Of a DNA stretch of 35,739 nucleotides, positions 14,977-22,393 are shown in pieces; positions within the stretch are counted from its first letter, which is position 1; each line of letters begins with the position of its first letter. The translations under genes were made by a program, and so were the position numbers. Origin of the DNA: a virus; the IMG/VR virus record IMGVR_UViG_3300045806_000134, positions 1 to 35,739 of that record; one strand, given 5' to 3'. The notes beneath the pieces are model-generated. The model was given only the letters and a program-made list of their open reading frames with translations. It was not told the origin of the DNA and ran no database searches.

Positions 14977-15062
14977 TAAGGGCGATATTTGTTATTTGCG
15001 CGATGATGACTATCGCTCTAATCGGCATAGTGAGCGTTATTTTTGCATTGGTGAAATCATGA
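14973..15062 (+). CDS. 29-residue single-pass membrane peptide
   Basis: Starts at ATG 14973 in an ATGA overlap with the spike stop and ends at a TGA that overlaps the next gene's ATG (15059) in the same way. MIRAIFVICAMMTIALIGIV and the following SVIFALVKS form one continuous hydrophobic helix with charged ends. No baseplate homologue is known to me. The two perfect overlaps suggest a real, coupled gene rather than chance. Confidence 0.5.
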   Translation: MIRAIFVICAMMTIALIGIVSVIFALVKS

Positions 15063-15397
15063 GAACTTACGGGCGCGATAGTGCGGGCAATTGGCAAGAA
15101 GTAACAACAGATTCCAACGGCTGGGATGATGATGTTTATTTAACGACTTTGGCACAAGTGTTACAGAGTGACATTAACGAAAGCTGGGTATTTCCTGAGA
15201 TGGGGATTCCAGCGCGGCAGTCTGTTGTTGGTAGAACACATCCCGACTATTTTGTTGATAGTGTGCGGGCTTACTTCGCTCAATTTTTTCCATCAATATC
15301 AATCACACGAACCACAGACAGCGACAATAATCCCGCTTATTATGTGGACGTACTTAAAAATGATGGTAGCGATTATAAGGCGACAATTTATGTATAA
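15059..15397 (+). CDS. Baseplate wedge / sheath initiator protein (gpW/gp25-like)
   Basis: 112 residues from ATG 15059; the longer frame from 14915 runs through the spike gene and is rejected. The motif DVYLTTLAQVLQSDINESW, with FPEMGIPARQSVVG after it, resembles the LQDIxxxLxTxxGxxxxxPxxG pattern of gp25/W proteins, which initiate sheath assembly on the baseplate. It lies just before the baseplate J gene, as in P2 and Mu-like phages. Its own ribosome site is weak, so translation is probably coupled. Confidence 0.6.
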   Translation: MRTYGRDSAGNWQEVTTDSNGWDDDVYLTTLAQVLQSDINESWVFPEMGIPARQSVVGRTHPDYFVDSVRAYFAQFFPSISITRTTDSDNNPAYYVDVLKNDGSDYKATIYV

Positions 15398-15398
15398 T
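15393..15398 (+). promoter_or_regulatory. Possible -10 box before the baseplate J gene
   Basis: TATAAT overlaps the end of the preceding gene. No good -35 box is visible 16-18 bases upstream. The operator at 15402 would lie over the start site. Confidence 0.4.
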
Positions 15399-15401
15399 GA
15401 G

Positions 15402-15421
15402 TGTTATGTTATAACATTACA
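15402..15421. promoter_or_regulatory. Operator 3, hybrid of the two capsid operators
   Basis: TGTTATGTTATAACATTACA joins the left half of operator 2 to the right half of operator 1, with the central 12 bases (15406-15417) perfectly palindromic. It lies between a TATAAT box (15393-15398) and the baseplate J start. Confidence 0.75.
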
Positions 15422-15433
15422 TAGGGGTTTAAG

Positions 15434-16636
15434 ATGGGGCAGGTAGCTTTAAATATCGGCAAGGACGGCGCAACACCGCAAGCAACCACAGACCTACGCG
15501 ACAATTTAGACGCTAAAATATCGGCTGTTTTGCCAGATTACACAAGCGGACTGCCTAAGTCATTAGTAGAGGACGTTTTAACGACTGGCACTTACATTGT
15601 GAGCCAGTGCGACCAGTCCTATATTGACGATATTAACTCCATCAGCTCAACAACAGCCAATATGCCAATCTTGGTGCAGATAGCAAACCAAGCGGGCATT
15701 CAGGGCATGAGCGTTCCATCACGCACTAGCGTTTATTGTGTGTTTAGCTCAACAGTTGGGCTGGTGATACCACAAGGCTTTTTGGTATCAGACGGCACAT
15801 ATCAATACGAAGTTCAAGACGGCGGAATTATCGGTAGTGGTGGCGTGTCAATCCCTCTCTACTGCCTTGCAACTCAAGATGGTGCGTGGGCGATTGCGGT
15901 AGGCGCGGTAAATGAAACCATCACGGGGTCGCCTACGGGCTTCACAATCACCGTAACAAACCCAAGCACGGGTACGCCCGCAGGCGAAGCAGAAACAGAG
16001 GCGCAGTTTAGATGGCGCGTAAATCGTGCAATGACAGTGGGCGGTCAGGGCATGGCTACCATGTTAAAGCAACTACTTTACCAAGTGTCAGGCGTGCAAC
16101 AAAGGCTAGTATCAGTTAGACAACAAGCTGGCGGATTATGGTCAATTATTTGTGGTGGTGGTGATCCGTTACAAGTTGCTAACGCGATATTTTCAGCAGT
16201 GTTTGATATTGCTAATTTAACAGGCAGCACAACAACGGCAAGAAACATCACGCAGGCTATTTATGATTTCCCAGATATTTATACAATCCCTTGGATTAAT
16301 CCACCGATGCAGACAGTCGCTATTACTGTCATATGGAATAGTTCAAGCGTTTATTTAGTTAGCAATAGTGCGGTTCAGTTATTAGCCGCGCCTGCGTTAA
16401 TTGCGTACATTAATAGTATTGGCGTAGGTCAGCCTATTAATGATTTATTAATGGCGAATGTATTTAAAGATTCGATAAAAGATATTATCGACCCTAATCT
16501 AATAACCCGCTTGATTTTTGACGTGTCAATAAATGGCGTTGGTGTATCGGTAGACGTTGGCACACATATTTATTCTAGTGAACCAGAGAGTTATTTTTAT
16601 GCCGCTACTGGTTCTATGACTATTAACAATGGTTAA
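15434..16636 (+). CDS. Baseplate J-like protein
   Basis: 400 residues. The J-family pattern is clear: IPQGFLVSDGTYQYEVQDGG, then GSPTGFTITVTNPSTGTPAG and EAETEAQFRWRVNRAM, followed by a GVQQRLVSVRQQAGGLWSII segment and a C-terminal YINSIGVGQPIN domain. It forms wedges around the baseplate hub. A GGGG ribosome site precedes ATG 15434. Placement of an operator directly upstream suggests separate control of this distal baseplate and fibre block. Confidence 0.75.
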   Translation: MGQVALNIGKDGATPQATTDLRDNLDAKISAVLPDYTSGLPKSLVEDVLTTGTYIVSQCDQSYIDDINSISSTTANMPILVQIANQAGIQGMSVPSRTSVYCVFSSTVGLVIPQGFLVSDGTYQYEVQDGGIIGSGGVSIPLYCLATQDGAWAIAVGAVNETITGSPTGFTITVTNPSTGTPAGEAETEAQFRWRVNRAMTVGGQGMATMLKQLLYQVSGVQQRLVSVRQQAGGLWSIICGGGDPLQVANAIFSAVFDIANLTGSTTTARNITQAIYDFPDIYTIPWINPPMQTVAITVIWNSSSVYLVSNSAVQLLAAPALIAYINSIGVGQPINDLLMANVFKDSIKDIIDPNLITRLIFDVSINGVGVSVDVGTHIYSSEPESYFYAATGSMTINNG

Positions 16637-16638
16637 AT

Positions 16639-17328
16639 ATGAGAGCTGATATTCCTATACCGCCTTATCCATATTTACCTTATGTATTTGACGACAAAAT
16701 AAACGCCATTTTCCAGGGCTTAACAAGTTACGCACAGGACTATATTGATAGTTTTAATGCGCTTAACTTGCCTATTTATAATAGCAAAATAGGCGCGTTT
16801 CTTGATTATGTAGGCGTTAATCTGTACGGCATATCGCGCCCTATACTGCCAATTGGCAATATAACAACGATAGGCGAAATTAATAACGCGGCTTTGAATG
16901 AGTTGGAATTAAATAAACTCATTACAAAATACCCTGAACAGTTTTATATCGCTACCGATGATGTGTATAAACGTGTAATTACTTGGCATCACTATAAAGA
17001 TGATGGTGATTTATTTACTATTCGCCATTTAAAACGGCGAATAATGCAATTCTTGAGTAATGGACATATTGACCAGACCTATCAAATATCAGTTAGTTTT
17101 GGGCAAAATAATCAGTGCAATGTTGTTATTTATAATAACGGGCGTATTAATTTAAGACCGTCAGCGATTATTAATGACGGTGAGCTTAATAACTACGCAT
17201 TTAATGAATTGAGAACGCAACAAATACCCTTTGTTAAATTCGATTTAGCAGAGATTTTTAAGAAATGTATTGATACAGGCGTTTTAGAAATGCCTTGGCA
17301 GTACACAACTAATGTAATTGTCGAATAG
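16639..17328 (+). CDS. Tail protein I-like (DUF2612-like) baseplate protein
   Basis: 229 residues. The sequence contains FYIATDDVYKRVITWHHYKDDGD and LKRRIMQFLSNG, matching the RFIGxxD...RxW...NxxTVxxLKRRIxRFL order seen in baseplate proteins that follow J-like proteins. It ends with PFVKFDLAEIFKKCIDTGVLEMP. It should anchor the fibre to the wedge. The ATG follows the J gene by 2 bases. Confidence 0.65.
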   Translation: MRADIPIPPYPYLPYVFDDKINAIFQGLTSYAQDYIDSFNALNLPIYNSKIGAFLDYVGVNLYGISRPILPIGNITTIGEINNAALNELELNKLITKYPEQFYIATDDVYKRVITWHHYKDDGDLFTIRHLKRRIMQFLSNGHIDQTYQISVSFGQNNQCNVVIYNNGRINLRPSAIINDGELNNYAFNELRTQQIPFVKFDLAEIFKKCIDTGVLEMPWQYTTNVIVE

Positions 17329-17336
17329 GCTAAATT

Positions 17337-18728
17337 ATGGCTAATACTATCGAAAAATGGGCAAACAACGCACGGACAACATTAGCGGGAAGTCTGTCTA
17401 ATGTCGCAACAAGCGTTGTTTTACAATCAGGCGCGGGGGCATTGTTTCCAAGCCCGAACAATTTAATCGGGGAATTTGCAAAGGCGACATTGCAAGACGC
17501 AGCAACGGGCTTACGAAATGAAATCGTGTACATCACTGCAAGGACAGGGGATGTTTTAACGGTTACACGCGGTCAAGACGGTACAACCGCACAGACTTGG
17601 AGCGCGGGCGATACTGTTTTCGAGGGCATAACAGCGGCAACTCTAGCGGGTTTCGTGCAGCCCGTAACCGTGCAAACTAACACCCTTAATCATGCAACCG
17701 CTGGCGGGGCGGCGGACGCAATCACCGTGACTTATACGCCAGCTTATACGGCGTGGGTTGACGGCATGACGTTTTTTGTAAAAATAACGACTGCTAATAC
17801 GACAACAACGCCAACGGTTAGCGTCAACGGTCTGACAGCTAAAACAATCGTTAAATCGCCTTCTGGTGGCGTGGGCATGGCTCTAGCAGCGGGCGATTTG
17901 CGACAGGGCATGATTGCGGAGTTTAAGTATAGTGGAACATTAGATCAAGTCATCTGTCAAAATCAAGATGATTCAACTAAATACGTTCCAACTGGTACGG
18001 TTTTGGAGTATACAGGCAATGGTGCAGCACCAGCAGGCTATGTGTTTGACGGCTCTGTTTTATCGCGGGCGGCTTATCCTGCACTTTTTGCATTGTATGT
18101 AACTAATTCTGGCTTTACCAGCCAAACGTTTACGGCTACCATTGCAAGCCCTGCCGTATTTACTAAGACAGCTCACGGTTTTACAGGAGGTGAACGATTA
18201 CGGCTATCTACTACGGGGGCGTTACCAACAGGTCTAACTACCACGACTGATTATTTTGTTGAAAAAATTGACGCTAATACTTTTTACCTGACAACATCCG
18301 TTTTCGGCATTGCAACACGCATAACAACCAGCGGCACGCAATCTGGAACACACACCTATATGCAGTCATTGTATGGTTTGGGTGATGGTTCAACCACGTT
18401 TAATACGCCTGATATGAGGGGATTATTTACGCGAGGCTTGGACGGTGGGCGAGGTATTGATAGCGGTCGTGCCATGGGTACAGTGCAAAAAGGCTCAATA
18501 ATGCCTTCCGACACGAACTATAGTGATGCTGCATTCGCCGTTGGTATTAGTACATCATCGATTATAACTCCGCTATTAACAATGGGGCAGGACGCGCTAA
18601 ACGTCAATGATTATGTAGGCGTAGCAATGCTTGCTGCTACGGTGTATGAGAGCTATGGCGCTACAATGAGTAGTAACGGTGTAGCTCGACCATCAAACAT
18701 AGTAGTCCAACACATTATTAAATACTAA
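17337..18728 (+). CDS. Tail fibre protein with split tail-collar domain
   Basis: 463 residues. The N-terminal 100 residues (LFPSPNNLIGEFAKATLQDA, VTRGQDGTTAQTWSAGD) form the attachment domain. A collar domain begins at TGTVLEYTGNGAAPAGYVFD and SRAAYPALFALY, then resumes at YGLGDGSTTFNTPDMRGLF. In most collar proteins these parts are adjacent; here about 75 residues (roughly 263-338) are inserted, with the pattern of FCCH-like beta domains (HGFTGGERLRLST, KIDANTFYL). The fibre recognises the host surface. It ends IVVQHIIKY. Confidence 0.75.
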   Translation: MANTIEKWANNARTTLAGSLSNVATSVVLQSGAGALFPSPNNLIGEFAKATLQDAATGLRNEIVYITARTGDVLTVTRGQDGTTAQTWSAGDTVFEGITAATLAGFVQPVTVQTNTLNHATAGGAADAITVTYTPAYTAWVDGMTFFVKITTANTTTTPTVSVNGLTAKTIVKSPSGGVGMALAAGDLRQGMIAEFKYSGTLDQVICQNQDDSTKYVPTGTVLEYTGNGAAPAGYVFDGSVLSRAAYPALFALYVTNSGFTSQTFTATIASPAVFTKTAHGFTGGERLRLSTTGALPTGLTTTTDYFVEKIDANTFYLTTSVFGIATRITTSGTQSGTHTYMQSLYGLGDGSTTFNTPDMRGLFTRGLDGGRGIDSGRAMGTVQKGSIMPSDTNYSDAAFAVGISTSSIITPLLTMGQDALNVNDYVGVAMLAATVYESYGATMSSNGVARPSNIVVQHIIKY

Positions 18729-18736
18729 GAGGCGTT

Positions 18737-19201
18737 ATGACAACTTTATATAATTACAATTCAAGCGGTTTTTTTACTTATGCCGATAATGCCGATATTT
18801 GCCAGATAACGGGTAATCCAATTATGCGCATTAACTCTACGCTAATCGCTCCGCCAGATAATATCCCCGTTGGAAGTTATGCGCTGTTTGATGTGTTTAA
18901 TGGTGAGAAATGGATAGTTTTTACACCTGAAATACCAGTACCCACATATCAAGAACTGGCACAACAACAATCGATAGCGATTGATATGTATATCGCAAAG
19001 CAAATAAAAACAGTCGGTTATGACGATATTGGACAGGTAGCGGCTTGCATGGCGGGCGGGCAATGGCAAGCGCAAGCGCAAGCCGTTAATGCTTGGATAC
19101 AACTATGCTGGGGAAATCAGGCTAATATCATTTTAGGCAGTGTTAGTTATTTAAGCAATAAAGATGCCATTGATGCTCTACCAGCTTTTACAGTCACTTA
19201 A
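18737..19201 (+). CDS. Tail fibre assembly or accessory protein
   Basis: 154 residues, 8 bases after the fibre stop with ribosome site AGAGGCG. The N-terminal YNYNSSGFFTYADNADI part resembles the start of phage fibre-assembly proteins, with a following PEIPVPTYQELAQQQSIAID helix and an AVNAWIQLCWGNQANII segment. Such proteins help the fibre trimer fold. It is the last gene of the late block and precedes a strong terminator. Confidence 0.6.
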   Translation: MTTLYNYNSSGFFTYADNADICQITGNPIMRINSTLIAPPDNIPVGSYALFDVFNGEKWIVFTPEIPVPTYQELAQQQSIAIDMYIAKQIKTVGYDDIGQVAACMAGGQWQAQAQAVNAWIQLCWGNQANIILGSVSYLSNKDAIDALPAFTVT

Positions 19202-19236
19202 TAAGCACCACTTTCTGTAGGATAAAATTGAAAAAT

Positions 19237-19301
19237 CTATGCACGTTGTATAACCGTGCATAGAAAACGGTGTTATTTGATATGGTGGTTTTCCACCATA
19301 T
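19237..19301. terminator. Double-hairpin, probably bidirectional terminator
   Basis: CTATGCACG (19237-19245) pairs with CGTGCATAG (19255-19263), and ATATGGTGG (19280-19288) with CCACCATAT (19293-19301). Both stems are perfect 9-bp arms, in the gap between convergent late (+) and recombination (-) genes. Confidence 0.75.
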
Positions 19302-19313
19302 TAAAACTTTGAA

Positions 19314-20177
19314 CTAAAACTCACTGATTATTTTCGTAATCATTTTTTCAGCCTCTACGAGTCTTGAGAGCATGAAATCCGCGTCAGCTTGCACTAAACA
19401 AAACGTGTGCATTATTAGCTGTTTGTCGGCATGGAAACGCGGGTCAAACGAGGCAAATAGATGTTGATTGACACCTACGCAGAGCATTTGCAATGTGAAT
19501 TGCCAGTAGTACGCTGAATTGTCGCGCTTGAATTGCGCGAATGATTGCACGTTTCGATTATCTATTCCGTGAATTCTACGATTGAACGGGCATTTAATAT
19601 CCACTGACATGATCGGATTATCATTTGCATAGATGATACCATCAGGCGTACAGCCTACTTTTTCAAAATCATCTAGCTTGATAAACGCTTGCTGTTCTTT
19701 AGTTGCCCGAATATCTGAGTAATACGCGGTTACAGCATCAACAGCAAGCGGTTCATTAGCTACGCCCCACGCACACTCTTTGCTTCTAAAATCCACGTCT
19801 GACTTCTCGCAATAGCCAGTTATCCGTTTCATTGCCAACTCTTCACAGAATTTAACCGCGCCGTCTGGTAGTTCGTCACTTAGCAAGCGGTCAAGTTGTT
19901 TTTTTTTGCTATCACGAGCATCGGTTGCTGTTTTAACTTTACCCGTGGTTGAGCTAAGTATTTTGTGCGTTAGCTCTTCTATTTCTGTTTCTAACTGTTC
20001 AATGGTGGCAACATCGGGCTGATAACTGCACAGTTTAGCCACGTTGCTGCCGCTTATAAAACCGCAGTGGGTTTTTGCGTAGACGGCGGCGGTTGATTCT
20101 TTTTCTTCAAAGCCAGTGTTCAGACTTTGCAATTGTTCTAACAGGTCTTGTGTTTCGATACTAATTTTATTCTCCAA
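19314..20177 (-). CDS. YqaJ-type (lambda exonuclease-like) recombinase
   Basis: 287 residues as drawn from TTG 20177. PD-(D/E)xK nuclease pattern: CAWGVANEPLA with Glu142, VGCTPDGI with Asp179 and SVDIKCP with Asp193/Lys195, followed by YYWQFTLQMLCVG. Residues 55-105 form a coiled coil absent from compact members. The enzyme would resect 5' ends for annealing recombination or replication concatemer formation. Start choice is unclear: TTG 20177 has GGGGA eight bases upstream, while GGAGAATAAA precedes an in-frame ATT at 20165, exactly the context that precedes ATG in other genes here. An AUU start, or an ATG lost by mutation, is possible. Confidence 0.8.
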   Translation of the reverse strand: MENKISIETQDLLEQLQSLNTGFEEKESTAAVYAKTHCGFISGSNVAKLCSYQPDVATIEQLETEIEELTHKILSSTTGKVKTATDARDSKKKQLDRLLSDELPDGAVKFCEELAMKRITGYCEKSDVDFRSKECAWGVANEPLAVDAVTAYYSDIRATKEQQAFIKLDDFEKVGCTPDGIIYANDNPIMSVDIKCPFNRRIHGIDNRNVQSFAQFKRDNSAYYWQFTLQMLCVGVNQHLFASFDPRFHADKQLIMHTFCLVQADADFMLSRLVEAEKMITKIISEF

Positions 20178-20195
20178 AAGTTGAATCCCCGCCGA

Positions 20196-20834
20196 TTAAA
20201 GCAAAGAAGAAAGCGAAGGGAAATCCATAACGCCTGTGTCAATTTGGTGACGAATATCAATAGCCATTTGTTCATATTCTGATTTGCTTTCGTTTTTCTC
20301 AAAAGTCAGAAACTTGTATTTGAAAACTTCTCCAGTGTCGGGATTTTTGCCAGTTGCATCGGCAAAGCGCATTACAAACGATAATCCTATTGGGTTTTCA
20401 TTTACTGCCATAGCAGCCTGTATGAGCTTGATAATACCTAGAATTGAACGTGTTTTTATCAACGTGCTTTTAAGATTACCGTGCTTTTCATCGACAAAAA
20501 GCAAGTGTACCCAATCTTGGTATTTGGGTTCTTCGCCTTTTTTCGTGAACATTGCGACGTTTTTATGCGGCATAACCGCTAACAGCGTGCCTTTCATTTC
20601 CTTGCCGATGTCAGTATCGCCGATTTTGAAACGACCTGCACTGGCTGAACAGTCGGGCTGTATGTGGATAAACGATTTATTCTGCATTGACAGAACATCG
20701 TTTGAGCTTGCGAGAGTATGGAACTGTTCACCCGTTTTTTCGTCAACGCGCATAAGGCTTGGATTTTGAGCTACTGCCTTGGCTTGGCTTTGCAGTTCGA
20801 TGACCGCGACTTCTTGTTTTTGTTCTTCTTTCAT
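20196..20834 (-). CDS. Recombination-associated protein, unknown
   Basis: 212 residues, 18 bases upstream of the YqaJ gene on the same strand, so probably in one operon. Contains FIHIQPDCSASAGRFKIGDTD, then LLAVMPHKNVAMFTKKGE and GLSFVMRFADATGKNPDTGE, a mixed beta-rich fold ending in an acidic helical tail (QIDTGVMDFPSLSSLL). An acidic tail and pairing with an exonuclease fit a single-strand binding or annealing partner, but no RecT, Beta or Erf signature is visible. Function is inferred from context only. Confidence 0.6.
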   Translation of the reverse strand: MKEEQKQEVAVIELQSQAKAVAQNPSLMRVDEKTGEQFHTLASSNDVLSMQNKSFIHIQPDCSASAGRFKIGDTDIGKEMKGTLLAVMPHKNVAMFTKKGEEPKYQDWVHLLFVDEKHGNLKSTLIKTRSILGIIKLIQAAMAVNENPIGLSFVMRFADATGKNPDTGEVFKYKFLTFEKNESKSEYEQMAIDIRHQIDTGVMDFPSLSSLL

Positions 20835-20863
20835 AAATAAATTCCAATAAAAAGCACGTTAAT

Positions 20864-21250
20864 TTAATAATTAACAGTTAATGCGCCTAGCATGCCTTTT
20901 GCAGCTAGCTTGATGATGCTAGTTGCCGTTTCATCATCTAAAAAATCCACCAATAACGATTTAATTTCATCGTTTATTTTGCGGCGGTGGCTTAACTTTG
21001 CAGCTTCGGCTTGTTTTTTTGCTTCGGGTTCTGCGCGTTCAGTTTCTACGCGCTTTCTATCGGCTTCGATTGCGGCTTGCTTTTCGCGCTCTAATAAATC
21101 AAGCCCAGTTTCGCTTATATAAGCAGCGGCGGCGGCATCTAGTATCCATTGCATTATGGATACCCTTCTTTGTGCCGCTAGGATTTTTATTTTCCCTACT
21201 ACATTGGTAGGTAGTTGTACCTGCATTCGTTCAGCTTTTGTTTTGCTCAT
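20864..21250 (-). CDS. Ribbon-helix-helix protein with coiled-coil tail
   Basis: 128 residues. MQVQLPTNVVGKIKILAAQR followed by SIMQWILDAAAAAYI fits a CopG/Arc ribbon-helix-helix DNA-binding domain at residues 8-45. Residues 50-95 form a highly charged coiled coil. The ribosome site AGGAGA is seven bases before ATG 21250. It is the first gene of the minus-strand recombination operon, and eight tandem octamers lie just upstream, so autoregulation by binding that array is a reasonable inference. Confidence 0.65.
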   Translation of the reverse strand: MSKTKAERMQVQLPTNVVGKIKILAAQRRVSIMQWILDAAAAAYISETGLDLLEREKQAAIEADRKRVETERAEPEAKKQAEAAKLSHRRKINDEIKSLLVDFLDDETATSIIKLAAKGMLGALTVNY

Positions 21251-21316
21251 TATTTATTCTCCTAATACTATTAATGATGTTTTGTTAAAATCGTTAAAGC
21301 GTGTTTAGTTTAACAC

Positions 21317-21380
21317 AACTAAACAAATAAACAAATAAACAAATAAACAAATAAACAACTAAACAAATAAACAACTAAAC
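21317..21380. repeat. Eight tandem octamers upstream of the minus-strand operon
   Basis: The 64 bases are exactly eight units of AAATAAAC or AACTAAAC: one T-type variant (AACTAAAC), four AAATAAAC, then AACTAAAC, AAATAAAC, AACTAAAC. A further GTGTT...AACAC inverted repeat lies at 21301-21316. This is an iteron-like or operator array, read most simply as the binding site of the RHH protein encoded next to it. Confidence 0.85.
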
Positions 21381-21412
21381 AAATTATTTTATGACCATAT
21401 CGGCACTATCAA

Positions 21413-21447
21413 AAAAATACCCAACTGTTGCATTTTTTGCAACAGTT
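21413..21447 (-). terminator. Terminator after the HNH gene
   Basis: AACTGTTGCA (21423-21432) pairs with TGCAACAGTT (21438-21447). Read on the minus strand the stem is followed by GGGTA and seven Ts, ending leftward transcription of the HNH gene before the octamer array. Confidence 0.65.
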
Positions 21448-21467
21448 CAACCATTGCGCGGGTTGGT

Positions 21468-22160
21468 CTAAATTTTATGACCATGAATAACCTCATGGCA
21501 CGATTTACAGACCGTAAGCAAGTGGCTCATAGGTTCATCGAACAGCTTTCCATAAGTGACGTGGTGAACTTGCAGTTGTGTAGTTGCAAAACACAAGCGG
21601 CATTGGTTCTGGTCTAGTGCCTTTCGGTTTTCTTTTTTACGATACCATTTTTCTGACTGCAAATAATACGAGTAGTCCTGATAAAGTATAGAGGGTATTT
21701 TTGGACGGTGTACTTGTTCAAGTGGCGTTATATCAACCATTGTCTTACACAAGCCCGCTAAAACTATCGCCCTAAATTCGCTTATATTGGCTGTTTCTGT
21801 GTAGGTTTCCCACGCTTTTATGACGTAGTGCGGAACGCTTCCTATAACTTCTTTGCACTTGTCGCAGAATAGCTGGTACATCATATTGTCACCACGTTTT
21901 GAAAACGCTATTTTTATGTCCGAGTGTTCAGTAATAGCTTTGTTATAATATTTAGTCGTGTAGTTATCAACGCGCCATTCGGTACTATCTCCTGTCATTA
22001 ACTCCAACTCATAACCGCAGTCCTCAGCAATTGCATAGGGTAGCAAAGCACCGACAAAGTTTAGGCACGTTGTACAGTATCGGCGCGTGACAGGTCTGCC
22101 GATTGAATCAACCGCACGGCAGAATTTTAAATCTGTGTTTAGGCAGGTGGGGCATTGCAT
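21468..22160 (-). CDS. HNH protein with N-terminal zinc ribbon
   Basis: 230 residues. The N-terminus has two Cys pairs (CPTC at 3-6, CTTC near 29-32), and a second pair, CDKC, lies in the middle. The C-terminal 46 residues are an HNH module: CRLC, QVHHVTYGKLF, then VCKSCHEVIHG. It could be a homing-type endonuclease, a nicking enzyme, or a host-takeover nuclease. Its place beside recombination and replication genes fits a DNA-processing role, and HNH genes near terminases usually assist packaging, but this one is far from the terminase. It is divergent from the RHH gene at 22218. Confidence 0.75.
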   Translation of the reverse strand: MQCPTCLNTDLKFCRAVDSIGRPVTRRYCTTCLNFVGALLPYAIAEDCGYELELMTGDSTEWRVDNYTTKYYNKAITEHSDIKIAFSKRGDNMMYQLFCDKCKEVIGSVPHYVIKAWETYTETANISEFRAIVLAGLCKTMVDITPLEQVHRPKIPSILYQDYSYYLQSEKWYRKKENRKALDQNQCRLCFATTQLQVHHVTYGKLFDEPMSHLLTVCKSCHEVIHGHKI

Positions 22161-22217
22161 TTTAGTTATCCTAGTGTGTTACGATAGCTTACATTTTACC
22201 ACAAAATAGGAAATAAA

Positions 22218-22391
22218 ATGAAGAAAGATGCCCATATCACTTGTAGAGTGCCAAGACATATTGCCGAGTTAATCGGTAAAGAGTGCAACAAAACAGGACG
22301 GTCTATGTCTGATTTTGTTCGTCATGCCGTGTTACTCAAAATAGCCGATGACAATAAAACAACGATTGAAGCCTTGTTAAAACGGGGTTAA
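22218..22391 (+). CDS. Small ribbon-helix-helix protein
   Basis: 57 residues from ATG 22218 with ribosome site TAGGAAATAAA. The order ITCRVPRHIAELIGKECNKT then GRSMSDFVRHAVLLKI is a standard ribbon-helix-helix fold as in Arc/CopG regulators. It is divergent from the HNH gene with 57 bases between starts, and the primase gene follows two bases after its stop. It may regulate the replication operon, or the late operators; the target is not known. Confidence 0.7.
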   Translation: MKKDAHITCRVPRHIAELIGKECNKTGRSMSDFVRHAVLLKIADDNKTTIEALLKRG

Positions 22392-22393
22392 TC

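Noticed and set aside
14915-15058. 48-residue N-terminal extension of the wedge protein.
   Set aside because: It lies in another frame of the spike gene end and the micropeptide; ATG 15059 has the expected overlap and the family-like length.
20284-20769. 161-codon plus-strand frame opposite the recombination-associated gene.
   Set aside because: Antisense shadow, no ribosome site, and the minus-strand gene has better context.
21317-21380. CRISPR array.
   Set aside because: Octamers are contiguous with no spacers.
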